The position numbers and the translations under genes were made by a program. From contig OZ010790.1 in the NCBI GenBank assembly GCA_963932465.1, positions 97,618,363 through 97,682,362 of the forward strand: a stretch of 64,000 bases of DNA. Reading direction: 5' to 3'. Numbering within the stretch: position 1 is the stretch's first letter; every line of letters begins with the position of its first letter. This stretch comes from Maratus speciosus (Eukaryota > Arthropoda > Arachnida > Araneae > Salticidae). This document shows, in pieces, positions 28,401 through 40,400 of the stretch. Under the pieces are notes generated by a model. That model was not told where the DNA came from. It saw only the letters and a program-made list of their open reading frames with translations, and did not search any database.

Positions 28401-31400
28401 ATATAAGAGGCTAATTTAGGAATCATGTTAAAAAAAATTTATGCTGTATCAGTAAGTACAAAAAGTATCTGTAATAAGCTAACATAATCTGTTAAATTTA
28501 AAAATAATCTATTCAAAACTGTTTTAATACAGCTGTACAAGCAAATTCAAAATTTTTTTTTTTATCATAATGGGAAGTTTAACATTTATCCCTTGTTACA
28601 TAAAAAAATATTTCTTTGAATAATATTTTGAATTCTACCAATAAAAAACATAAATAATATGATTGATTAGATATAGATGTATTATATGTATAAGATATTT
28701 AAGTCATATATGTTGCAATACTTAAGGGGTTTTTTTTTTTTAGTAAAATACGCTTAAAAGTTAAATATAATTTAAGTGATTTTTTTAAGTGTGTTACTAT
28801 TTCTTATTAAATAATGAAATAAATGTAAGTACTAAATTTTTTTAATTAGTATGCATTTACGTTTTAGATATTTTTTTCAAGAATAGCATTATAATGTTTA
28901 TATTTGTCTTAAAAAACAGTTAAAATGTTTTCAATAAACATAGATTGTGATGCAGAAATAATAATAATTCAGCATTCTCAGGTGATAGTGTATTTCTGTT
29001 TTTTTTTTTTTCGTAAATGTTACCTGCTTCTGAAAATAATCTCTCACTATATATAGTACTTCCATGTGCAGAAAGGTACTTTTTGGCTAATTGTGAAAGG
29101 TTTGGAAAACTTTAATAATTCTGAATCTAAATACGCAAACTATTAGTATTCTTTTGTCTGAAATTATCTAAAAAAATCTAATTTTAGATTTGGTATGTCG
29201 CTATACACCATACGTGAACGTCATCGAAAAGTAGCGCTATTCTTTAGTGATTTTTTAAATTAAAATTCATTATTTTTCCTTTCTTAAAATTTTAGAGTGG
29301 AAATATTCTTCCATGTGTATAATTTGGCAAATAGTTTGATGATTTGTTAATTTGGAGATATTGGTCAACTGGATAATCAAGTAGTACACATTTTTCTTAG
29401 CCTGGCCCAAGCAATAAATCACCAAATGTTGTATCTATTAAAATATTTCATATTGAATTCAATTTTAAGCATTACGAACATTTATTTCATGTTTAAATTA
29501 ATTATTTTTGTTATTTAAATTTATCTTTCATTAAAAGGAATTTTGTTTGTTCCTTTTTTTAATTAAAAAATAAGTTTTTTTTTCTTTTATTTTGTGAGAT
29601 GTTTACATTATTTTGTAACTGATATAGCCCTTTCCATTCTTTAACCAACGATAATATCACCAAAATATAATCATTGGCAACCCTTTCACGGAAAATATCA
29701 ATAAAATACGAAATTTATTACCAAAAATCATAGTTATCCCAGTATATTTTATGCGTAAACCACCGTCGGAATATTCTCTATCGAATAATACAATCTGAAA
29801 ACAAATTCACTGGGTAGTTTTTGAAAACACTCAAGCCGAATTTTTAGAGCTTACTGCTTTATAATATATACTAGCAGGCTATACCCGCTGCGCTAGTCCA
29901 TTTTTCCAAACGAACCTTGAATCAAACGAAATTGTGAACTTAACCTTCTATATTTCAAATGAAAATCAAATTTCAAAGTGATTGCTTAAAAGGCGTAAAG
30001 GCTAACATAGTGAAAAAGATTCCAAGCCGGGACTCGAACCCGGGCCATCAGTATAGCGCACTGACGTTCTACCGACTAAACCACTTGGAACGATACCTAG
30101 CTCGGAAAATTTCTCACTATTATATGTTGGCAAGACTACAAACGTAGCACAAGATGGAATATTTATCGTGAGCCACCGACCTGGGGCGAGCACAAAACAT
30201 AATTAAATCCAGCATCGATAGAATCTATATTAATACATGGAAATTATTCCAGAGAGAAACATTCGCCTTGCACACAATATTTCAAATGAAAATCAAATTT
30301 CAAAGTGATTGCTTAAAAGGCATAAAGGCTAACATAGTGAAAAAGATTCCAAGCCGGGACTCGAACCCGGGCCATCAGTATAACTGAAGCCCAGGTCGGT
30401 GGCTCACGACAAATATTCCATCTTGTGCTACGTTTGTAGCCTTGCCAACATATAATAGTGAGAAATTTTCCGAGCTAGGTATCGTTCCAAGTGGTTTAGT
30501 CGGTAGAACGTCAGTGCGCTATACTGATGGCCCGGGTTCGAGTCCCGGCTTGGAATCTTTTTCACTATGTTAGCCTTTATGCCTTTTAAACAATCACTTT
30601 GAAATTTGATTTTCATTTGAAATATTGTGTGCAAGGCGAATGTTTCTCTCTGGAATAATTTCCATGTATTAATATAGATTCTATCGATGCTGGATTTAAT
30701 TATGTTTCGTGCTCGCCCCAGGTCGGTGGCTCACGATAAATATTTCATCTTGTGCTACGTTTGTAGCCTTGCCAACATATAATAGTGAGAAATTTTCCGA
30801 GCTAGGTATAGTTCCAAGTGGTTTAGTCGGTAGAACGTCAGTGCGCTATACTGATGGCCCGGGTTCGAGTCCCGGCTTGGAATCTTTTTCACTATGTTAG
30901 CCTTTGCGCCTTTTTAGCAATCACTTTGAAATTTGATTTTCATTTGAAATATTGTGTGCAAGGTGAATGTTTCTCTCTGGAATAATTTCCATGTATTAAC
31001 CTTCTATTTTAAAGCATTAAAGACGATCACCTGGAATGTCCTTCCGTATTGCTGAAAATGAAGCGAACGTCATTGCAATATTATACTATCTTATGCCTTG
31101 GACAAAATTTGGGTAATTAAGAAACAACTCTTTTAGTTGATCATTTAAAGTAGAGTTTGGTATGGGAATGTGACAGTTATGACAACAGGAATTAAAATGT
31201 TCTCTAATCTTCACACCATTAACCACCAGTAGTATTCAAAGAAAAAAGCAACCCCAAATGCTGAAGATCACAACAACCACATTGAAACATAATGAAGGGA
31301 ACGAATATATATATATATATATTTTTTCATCATCATCATCATTTTTTTTTTTTTCAAGTAGTTTCATCATGTAAATGCTATAGTTATAGCTCGGACGAAT

Positions 31401-34400
31401 GAAACTAGCGCTGCAGCTTGCAGCCAAGTCCAACTAATAAGAGAGTGAATTATGTCAGCCAGGTATCGGTCCGGATAGCCTAACAGGTAAGGCATTGGCA
31501 CGGCACGCTAAGTATCCAGGTTCGATCCCTGGTCTGGACATTTTTTGTTCTGTTGGAATAAACTTCAACTGTGCTACTCCAGCCTTGAATATGATTTAAT
31601 CCAGTTGGAAAAAATATTCGTTCCCTTCATTATGACCTAATTACATGGTATACAGGAGTTTCCGTGTTAAAGTAGTTTCATCATGTAAATGCTATAGTTA
31701 TAGCTCGGATGAATGAAACTAGCGCTGCAGCTTGCAGCCAAGTCCAACTAATAATAGAGTGAATTATGTCAGCCAGGTATCGGCCCGGATAGCCTAACAG
31801 GTAAGGCATTGGCACGGCACGCCAAGTATCCAGGTTCGATCCCTGGTCTGGACATTTTTCGCTCTGTTGGAATAAACTTCAACTGTGCTACTCCAGCCTT
31901 GAATATAACACACTGAAACATTTATCCCCCAAAAAATCCAGTACAGGATATGGAACTCTTTCCTATCTATTAGGCACAGATGTCATACACGTACCAGGTT
32001 TGGCGCGATTTTTTTTACACCAATTTGGGGAAAACATCGTTTTCGAAAACCAGTTATATATATGTGTAGCTAAATAATTTTCTATTATTTTAAAAGGAAA
32101 TAACAATAAATAAAAAATAATAATAACTATAGAAAAAAGGTACTATTTAGTTATACCGTCGACCAAAAATCTGTCACCAAACTATAAGATTAAATGCCAA
32201 TAATGGTTGATCGTAAATGTCACATTCACTTGACTTTAAGCAAGTTACACATGTTTACGTCATCAAAGGATATTTATTTCGATGTTTTATTTGTATTTTT
32301 ATTAATGTTATACTAATTTATTTGTTCTCAAGAAAATGAAAGTAAATAAATAATTTTTTAATAAATAAACAACAATAGCCGGGTTACCATGTCAGGCAAA
32401 ATAACACCATTTTGGAGATCATTAGGTACCGGTTTGGTGCGTATGTGACATCTGTGCCGACAAAATTTCCAATAATTTAGTAAATATTAAATTTGCTGGT
32501 GACTTGATTATCGAAGATTATAAAATAAATAATAATAATAAAAATTAATAAATAATAATAAGGCACAGATGTCATCTACGCACCGTGGTTCGTTGCAATT
32601 TTTTTCTAACGCCAATTTGGCAAAAATCTCGTTTTGAATACCAGTTACATATGTATTTTTTAATTATTTTCTATCAGTTAAAAAAATAACTAACAATAAA
32701 TTAAAAAGTTTAATTAATAACTATAGAACAAAACTATTTATATAATTTAAAAAAGAAAATAAAAGTAAATAAACAATTTATTAATAAATAAACAACAAAA
32801 GTTGTATTACCATATCAGGCAAAATAACGTCATTTTGGCACCAGTTAGGTATCCCGGTTCGTATATGGCATCTGTGCCAATATTAATAATAATAATATAA
32901 AATTGGAATTCAGACATTGTCAGAAGTTAGATGATGAGGCAGTTAGATAAAAATAAAAAGAAAAGAACTAAAAAGGAAAAAATTGTCATCCAAAATTAGT
33001 CTAACCAAATTTTCAGATTCATTTTTTTAACCTAACGCAAGAGATATTTCGCCAGATATTGTATCAATTGTAAAATTTCACAATAAATTATACTTTAAGC
33101 ATTACAAATATTTATTTCATGTTTTAATTAAATGTTTTCGTTTTATAATATTATGTCTCATTTAAAAAAATATATAAATTAAATATCAGTATTTTTTTTC
33201 ATTTATTTGTGATGTATTTGTATTATTTTCTAGCGGATATAGCCATTTCAATTGTTTAATTGATAAACTTTTCACCAAAAAAATGACCACTGGCAATCCT
33301 TTCGTCGAAAATATTAATAAAATACGAAATTTATTACCAAAAATCATAGTTACCCCTGTATATTTCACTTATAAACCACCAGAGGAATATTCCCCATCGA
33401 ATGATACAATTTGCAAAGAAATCCACCGGGTAGTTTTTTAAAACACTCGAGCGGAACTTTTAGAGCTTACTGCTTTATAATATGTAGAGTCTACAATTCA
33501 TTTCCCCCCCATCCCTTTCCACCTTATCAAATATTTACTTACTGTAAACTGGATTCCCGTATCTTTTTTTTATTTTGTTTCTTTTTTTTTGTACTTTATT
33601 TTTTCTGCTTGCTCGTTGCTTGCATCGAGACTCTACATAAGATACTACTCTACATAAGATAGACTCTACATAATATATATGAATATTCTCCATCGAATGT
33701 TACAATTTGCAAAGAAATCCACCGGGTAGTTTTTGAAAACACTCGAGTGGAACTTTTAGAGCTCACTGCTTTATAATATATACTAGCTAACTTGCCCGGC
33801 GTTGCCCGGGTACGTAAAAAAACAGCACGAACCTCAGAAAATCACAATAAGATATCGCGAAAAAATTTTAAATCGCTGCACAAATTTTGACAAGAGAAAA
33901 AAAATTATATATTGTGTTCGAAGATTGAAAGTTGATTCAACTTCTATCAACGTCTTTCACTAATGTGGAAAAATGGTAGAAAATCGCTAAACTACACTAA
34001 AAATCACATACAAAATACCCGAAAAATTCGAAAATTGTTACACGAAATCCGAATAAACTTTATTGAAATGAAAGTAGAAATTATTTTAGTATTATAGGTC
34101 AAAAATATAATGTCAAAAAATTTCAGCAGATCGCGAAGAAACGTAAATATCGAATTAAAAATCACCTGATGATGTAACAAACATGTGTAAAGTGTTTAAT
34201 GTCAAGTACATTTGACATTTACGATCACCCATTATTGGCATTTAATCTTATAATTTGGCGATATTTTTTTTGGTCTACGGGATAATCAGGTAGAACCACA
34301 AATTATTTCTGTTCATATTTAAAAGTAGATAAATAGCTCTTCTTTATATAAATAAATAAAATAAATATTGAAAAAAAAATGCTTATACGTATATGAAATA

Positions 34401-37400
34401 TGAAAAGTAAATAGTTTGCCAGCCCAAAATTCACTTCACTTGCCAAGGCCATTTTTTCTAACTCACCAAAGCCCATATATTAAAAATCCCTGCCGGCTCG
34501 GGCCTACAGGCGGAGGTAGATTTCAAAGTTAAGTGCTAAATTCACCAACAAAACTTTAATCAAGATTAGAGATAAACCCAGTTCCTTCACTAAGAATGAC
34601 CTCTAAGGGAGCTAAACATTTTGTGAAAATTCTAATATACACGAATACACACACGCATGTATATGGAATAGGTTTTAAAATGGCTAAAACAAATTCAGAG
34701 AACCTCAAAATGGTAAAATATGTTAATATTTCCATAGTCGGGTTTTTATTATGTTTTAATACATTTCTTCAAACTCACATGACGTTACATATTCACCTGC
34801 TGAGGTCCATTATATTTCCAATATGACGCAATATATATATATTTTTAATTCGTCAAACTATTTATTTAATTTTGAGTTTTCATGCGGAAATCTTGCTCTA
34901 GAAAACTTATGACGTAATATTCAATTTGTTTTTAATTCGTCAAACTGTTTATTTAATTTAATTTTTCATGTGAAATCTTGCAATAGAAAAGCAAATGTTG
35001 TGGTGAGAATTTTATTGCTTTTTTTTTATTGTTGGCAACTGCTATAACGAAAAATATTTATTTTTTCCTGTCATTGTTGCGTAAGAGCTGGTTTTATCAG
35101 AATCATGTTAAGACGGTATTCAAAATTTTGAGCCCTCCCCATTTCCATTCCCTTGGGCCGATTTTGTCCATTTTCAATCCCCGCTGAGATATTAACCATA
35201 TCAAAGTTGTTGGCGAATTTGAAGATCCATGCATAATTGCGCCTTTTATCGTGCGGACAAAATTTAGTACATACATACATACATACGTATATATATATAT
35301 ATATAAACTTTTTAGGTGGGGGTGGTTTGGGGTTCCTGGGGTCCTATAATGAAAAGTTATGAAGGAATTTTTCAAAAGTCGCACCATGGTAATGACTGCA
35401 ATAGGTAGTATTTCTTACGAAATCTACCTAAAATATACCAAATACTCTTCAATCTTGTTGCTTGATACTAAGTAATCACAATAATGTAAATAACTATTAG
35501 GCATAGATACGTACCGGGTTTGGCGCTTTAAAAGGTATTTTTGGGTATTTTAAAAGGAAATAGCAATAAATAATAAAAAGTTTAATTAATATCTATAGAA
35601 CAAAACAGTTTATATAACTGTAAAAAAGAAAATAAAAGTAAATAAACAATTTATTAATAAATAAACACTAATAGCCGAGTTACCATGTTATGCAAAATAA
35701 CGCCATTTTGGAGCCATTATGTACAGTCGTGGAAAAAAAAAAAAGTAAACACCCCCTACTAACTCCTCAACAAATTATCGTAGAAGAAAGTTACTGGTAC
35801 CGAACGATTGGAAATAAAGTCTACTTTTAAATGATGCATATAAAATTTGCTTAGGGGGCCATCTACATATTAAAACGAACCATAACTTTGTTTTTTTCAA
35901 TAGCAGTACCCAATTCTGACAGCATAAATGAACTCTACACCCTTCAATTAGCCTAAAAACGAATTTTTATGCAATTCGTACCATAAGTTTCCGAGAAATT
36001 AATTATTTTAAAACGAGCTTATTTTAAGAGCTGTATCCAAATTGAAGTTCCGTACTGGATTGTTCACCGAGAGAGCCCCTTCCTTGATCAAGGCACCTTA
36101 AGCGCTACTCAAAGAGTCAATGAAGCGTGTTAGATTACAGTACAGCAGAATAAATTTCAAAATGTCTACTCACTTCCATCATAGACCATCTTAAACCATC
36201 ATTTTGCCGTTTTTTAAGCATAATTTGAAAACTACTTGGAATAAAAATGTGAAATTTTTGAATTTCCATAAAGCAGGACTTAATAAATCTAAATCCATCA
36301 AAAAAATTGTAGGTTGCAATTCATAATTTTTTTGAATATTAATTTCATAATTCATTATTCATATCATAAAATTATAAAAATTGCAAATTCAGCTTATTTA
36401 TGTTTGGGTATATTAGTATTATTACTACAAAAAAAATTAGCACATTAGGAGCATAATTTCGGGAGATATAAATAAAAATATGAAAATGTAATTTAACATT
36501 AGAAGCACTAAATTTTGAATGTTTATAATTCAAAAACTTATCATTCAAATGACTTGAAATTTTGTGTCTAGGCATAGTTTGAACGGAAGATTTGAAATAT
36601 CTCGTTAAAATTGGGCATTGCCATTGAAAAAAATGAAGTTTGGATTCGTTTTAATATGTAGATGACCCCCTAAGAAAATTTTATATACATCATTTAAAAG
36701 TAGACTTTATTTCCAATCGTTCGATACCAGTAATTTTCTTCTACGATGGTTTGCTGAGGAGTTAGTAGGGGGTGTTTACTTTTTTTTTTCCACGACTGTA
36801 CCATGGAGCGTATATGACACCTGTGCCAACAAAACTTTCAATAATATAGTAAATATGTCATTTGGTAGTGGCTTGATTATCGAAGATTATAAAATATGTG
36901 TGTATATGGCACATTTTTACACTAAAATTTAAATACTTGACTGCATAGTTATAATTTTAACTCCTTTTTATATAATTTACATTTGAATATAAAGATTTAC
37001 TCCAAAATGTTCTCCTATACTTAAAAAAAAATATTGCGACCTTCGCCTGGCTTATTTCACGCTTCTGCCTTTGTGGTTAAAAATTGCATTGTTTGGTGAC
37101 CAAGGTAATAATTAAATAGCATGTAACTCACAAATAAAGCCTTTCTCCTGTAAGACATACGATGGAAAAATTACATAAAAATGATAATTAAATTAATTAG
37201 AAAAAAAAGAAGGACTAAAAGACTGCTACTTAAATTTTATTTCTTCAAGTTTTTTCAGGCACATTTTTATTAACCTGGCAAAGCGAAAAATCGCCAAATA
37301 ATGTATCAATTGCTTCTTTCATACTAATTTATTTAAGTTTTATAAACATTCCTTTCATATTTAAATTAAATATTTTCATTTTATAAATTTCATCTCGCAT

Positions 37401-40400
37401 TAGAAAGGTTTTTGATTCTTTTTTTTTTTTAAATTAAACAAATAACAGTTATTTTCTTTTAATTTGCGAGTTGTTTACATTATTTTCTAACGGATATAGC
37501 CATTTCAATTCATTTATCAACTATAATTTTCGCCAAAATGACCACTGGCAACCCTTTCGTCAAAAATATCAATAAAATACAATAATCTAAGCATTGTATC
37601 ATGTTACTTTTATTGACAATTTAATTTACTTGGATTCCCTTAAATATAATTAATATAATCCCTTAAGTTAATATTAGTTTTTGTTGCATTAAAATATTTC
37701 AATTTGTTGATTTTCTGTAAGCGAGTAATCCATATTGGTTTACAATGGAAGTCTATGGGAATTTGGCGAAATATAAGAGATATCGCCAAGTTGGCGTCAC
37801 TTTTGTCGACTCATTTTGGTCGCCAAATTTGGCGGTATACCGCCAAGTTGGCGACAAACTTGGCTGCGTTTGGCGACAAAACTGTGTCCCTCTAAGGTAA
37901 CCTCCTTATATTTATGGAAATGCATTAAATGCTGTTCAATAATTGCATTAAAAATTCGCTAAAAATTCAAAAATCACTGCATGAATTCCGAATAAACTTT
38001 TTTGAAAAGGGAACAAAATTTACTATATTGAGTTAAAAGAAAGAAACCATATTCTTCTCACTTATATGGAAAAAATCGCCTCAAAACTTAAAAAGTGCTA
38101 AAAATCGCATAAAAAATTAAATAAAAAGAAATCTAATAGAAAAATCGAAAATCGGGCTTCGAGGTGCAAAACTTCATATATAGACGTACCTTTTCCCCAA
38201 ATTTGGTAGCTCTACGTGCAGCGGTCTCTTCAGAACACCGTCGACACACTCACTCACTCACACACAAACTTCTTTCTTTATTATTATAGATGATGATATG
38301 ATGAGGGAACAATACATATATTTTTTGCTGTATAGTATGTATAATATATAAATAATGTAATATACAATAATGTAATATCGCATATTTTATACTTTTGAAA
38401 AAACCCGATTTTCCACGGGAAAAATTGGGTTTTTCATGAAAAAACAAGAAAAAGCCCATGTTTTTTTTTTTTTTTTTAAACTGGTTTTTGCGAACCCTGA
38501 TTATGATGGCTTGTTACTTTTGAGAGAAAGAAAAGAGAAAAGTATATCTTGGTAGCAGAAAAGAGTAATTATATTTTAATGGAATGAATAATTATATTTT
38601 AAGAAAACAACCTTTTTCTTTACATACAGAATGTAAAGTTTGAGTTGAATGAGAGTTTAGTACTAAGTTTGAGTTGAATGAGAAAGGATATAAAAAGACA
38701 GAGGACACATGCAAATTCTTATTTTTGGGGGGTAAAATGATTTTACTAAAATAAAAAAAGTTTCAATTTTACAGCGGTAATGAGTTTCTATTTTAGATAA
38801 AATATATATAAATTACTAGAACTATCTATGGATTAAATAAAAAACTATGAATTAAATTATTATTTACATTTTTAAAAGTCATGTGTTTTATTGGCATCAA
38901 ACTGTTTAAAATATTACAAAAAATACATTCAGCTGTTATGATTTTTGAGCACTCAGACAAAAAATTGATTCAATTAGCCCTTAATTTAATTTTTGATTTT
39001 AAAATTGAAAAAAAAAATTAAAGTCAGTATACGGCCTAAAACTTGGCCGAATATTCGGTATTTGGCCAAATCACTATTTGTTGCATCCCTATTTTCCACT
39101 AAGGTATGCAAATAGAAATCCTCATAGTCATGCTTTTCATAGCTATTATTTTATGAATCATTAAACACATATTGAAAATATTTTCAAAAATCTGAACAGC
39201 AACAATGTATATTTCTATTGAGAAATAAGATTAATATATCATACTAGGGGGCTCTGTCCCCTGCAAGCTACGCTCGCCAATCCCCGTTCAGACACCGCAG
39301 AATCTAATAACACACTAATCTGATGGGTTTTAAAAATATTAGAGAAGATTGAATTATACTGAAAAAAGCTGTGCAGATCTCCCTGTAAATAGGTTTCCAT
39401 TCAATTCCCTTTGATTGCAAAAATTTAAGGGCGAATCAGTTGCTGTTAAGACATCCAATGGTTGTTTTCGTTTTTGATTAAATAGGATCAGTTAAACATT
39501 TGAAAAGAAGCAAAAATAAAATAAATTAAATATAAGAGTCTTTATCTCCCGGTATTTTAAAACAATCTCTATAACAATAGCCTAAGTCATGTGACTATCA
39601 TCAACAGTTCCAGACGGACCACTTCGCTTTTTATACTCTAGGTGTCATTTTGGTACTTTAATGTTAGCCAGGCACAGGTGATAAGTCGTCAAATATTATT
39701 CTATCACCATCATTTCATCTATATTATAATAGTTCAAGTCGTCAACTGCCATAAACAAATACGGTCTGATCCCTTTGCCGTTCATATGAAAGTTTGGCAA
39801 AGATGTCATATACGTCCCATATTGGCATGATTTTTTAACGACATTAATTTGGGGAATGCATCAACAGCAACATCTGGCTTACCATATCAAGCAAAATAAC
39901 AATACTTTGGCGCCAGTTATGTGCCCGTTCCGTATATGACATTGGCGTCAGAAAAATATCACGGCAATATGGGACCGTAAGTTTTCCATTTTTGATTAAA
40001 AAATCACATTTATTTTTTCGAATAAAACTACATAAAAGTTGCCATGGTCGGAAAGAATTCTAGGTACTGTTCAGGATGCAAATCTCGCCAATAGCTTTTT
40101 TTCAACTCGCCAGTCAGCATTTTTTTTTTTTTCGAGTGGTAATATTTGGCCAGATACGCACTGCAGGTTTAGCGTGATTTTTATTTTTTTACGAAAATTT
40201 GGCGAAAACCTCGTTTTCAAATACCAGTTACATATGTATTTTTGGTATTCCTTACATATTCCGACAACCAAAAATCTATCGCTAAACTATAAGATTAAAT
40301 GCCAATAATGGTTGATCGTAAATGTCACATTCACTTGACTTTAAAGAAAGTTACACGTGTTTACGTCATCAAGTGATTTTTATTTCAACGTTTTATTTAC

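Larger units (their letters stand above)
29950..30990. repeat. Inverted cluster of tRNA-like module family 1
   Basis: Four repeats of one ~300-bp unit: one complete on minus (module 30020-30090), one truncated on minus (30347-30382), and two on plus (30485-30555, 30812-30882). Each carries TTTCCGAGCTAGGTAT just upstream of the module and AATCTTTTTCACTATGTTAG just after. Together they form a roughly 1-kb imperfect palindrome centred near 30384. Reading frames that cross the modules (for example 30002-30193, 30709-30900) are by-products of the repeat. Confidence 0.85.
28178..39090 (-). mobile_element. Possible hAT element shell with many later insertions
   Basis: The left end has ATGCAACGAATATTCGGCCC. 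The right end, reverse complement, reads AGGGATGCAACAAATAGTGA followed by Gly-Cys-rich GGCCAAATACCGAATATTCG. Both match the GGGATGCAACGAATATTCGG style of one hAT family, and a matching transposase C-terminus lies just inside the left end on the minus strand. Flanking octamers ATTTTCTA (28170) and ATTTTCCA (39091) could be a decayed target duplication, though the left one is offset by 2 nt. The 10.9-kb span would be explained by later insertions: tRNA-like modules, MITEs and degenerate repeats. The two ends could instead be from separate copies. Confidence 0.4.

Noticed and set aside
30002..30900. 60-70 codon frames repeated in the 30-kb cluster
   Set aside because: They recur only because the tRNA-like units are duplicated and they run through the cloverleaf sequence, so a protein is unlikely.
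29950..31910. Calling the modules ordinary functional tRNA-Ser(GCT) and tRNA-Ala(GGC) genes
   Set aside because: Position 33 is C in all copies, family 1 lacks the long variable arm of tRNA-Ser, and the modules lie in mobile-element-like repeats.
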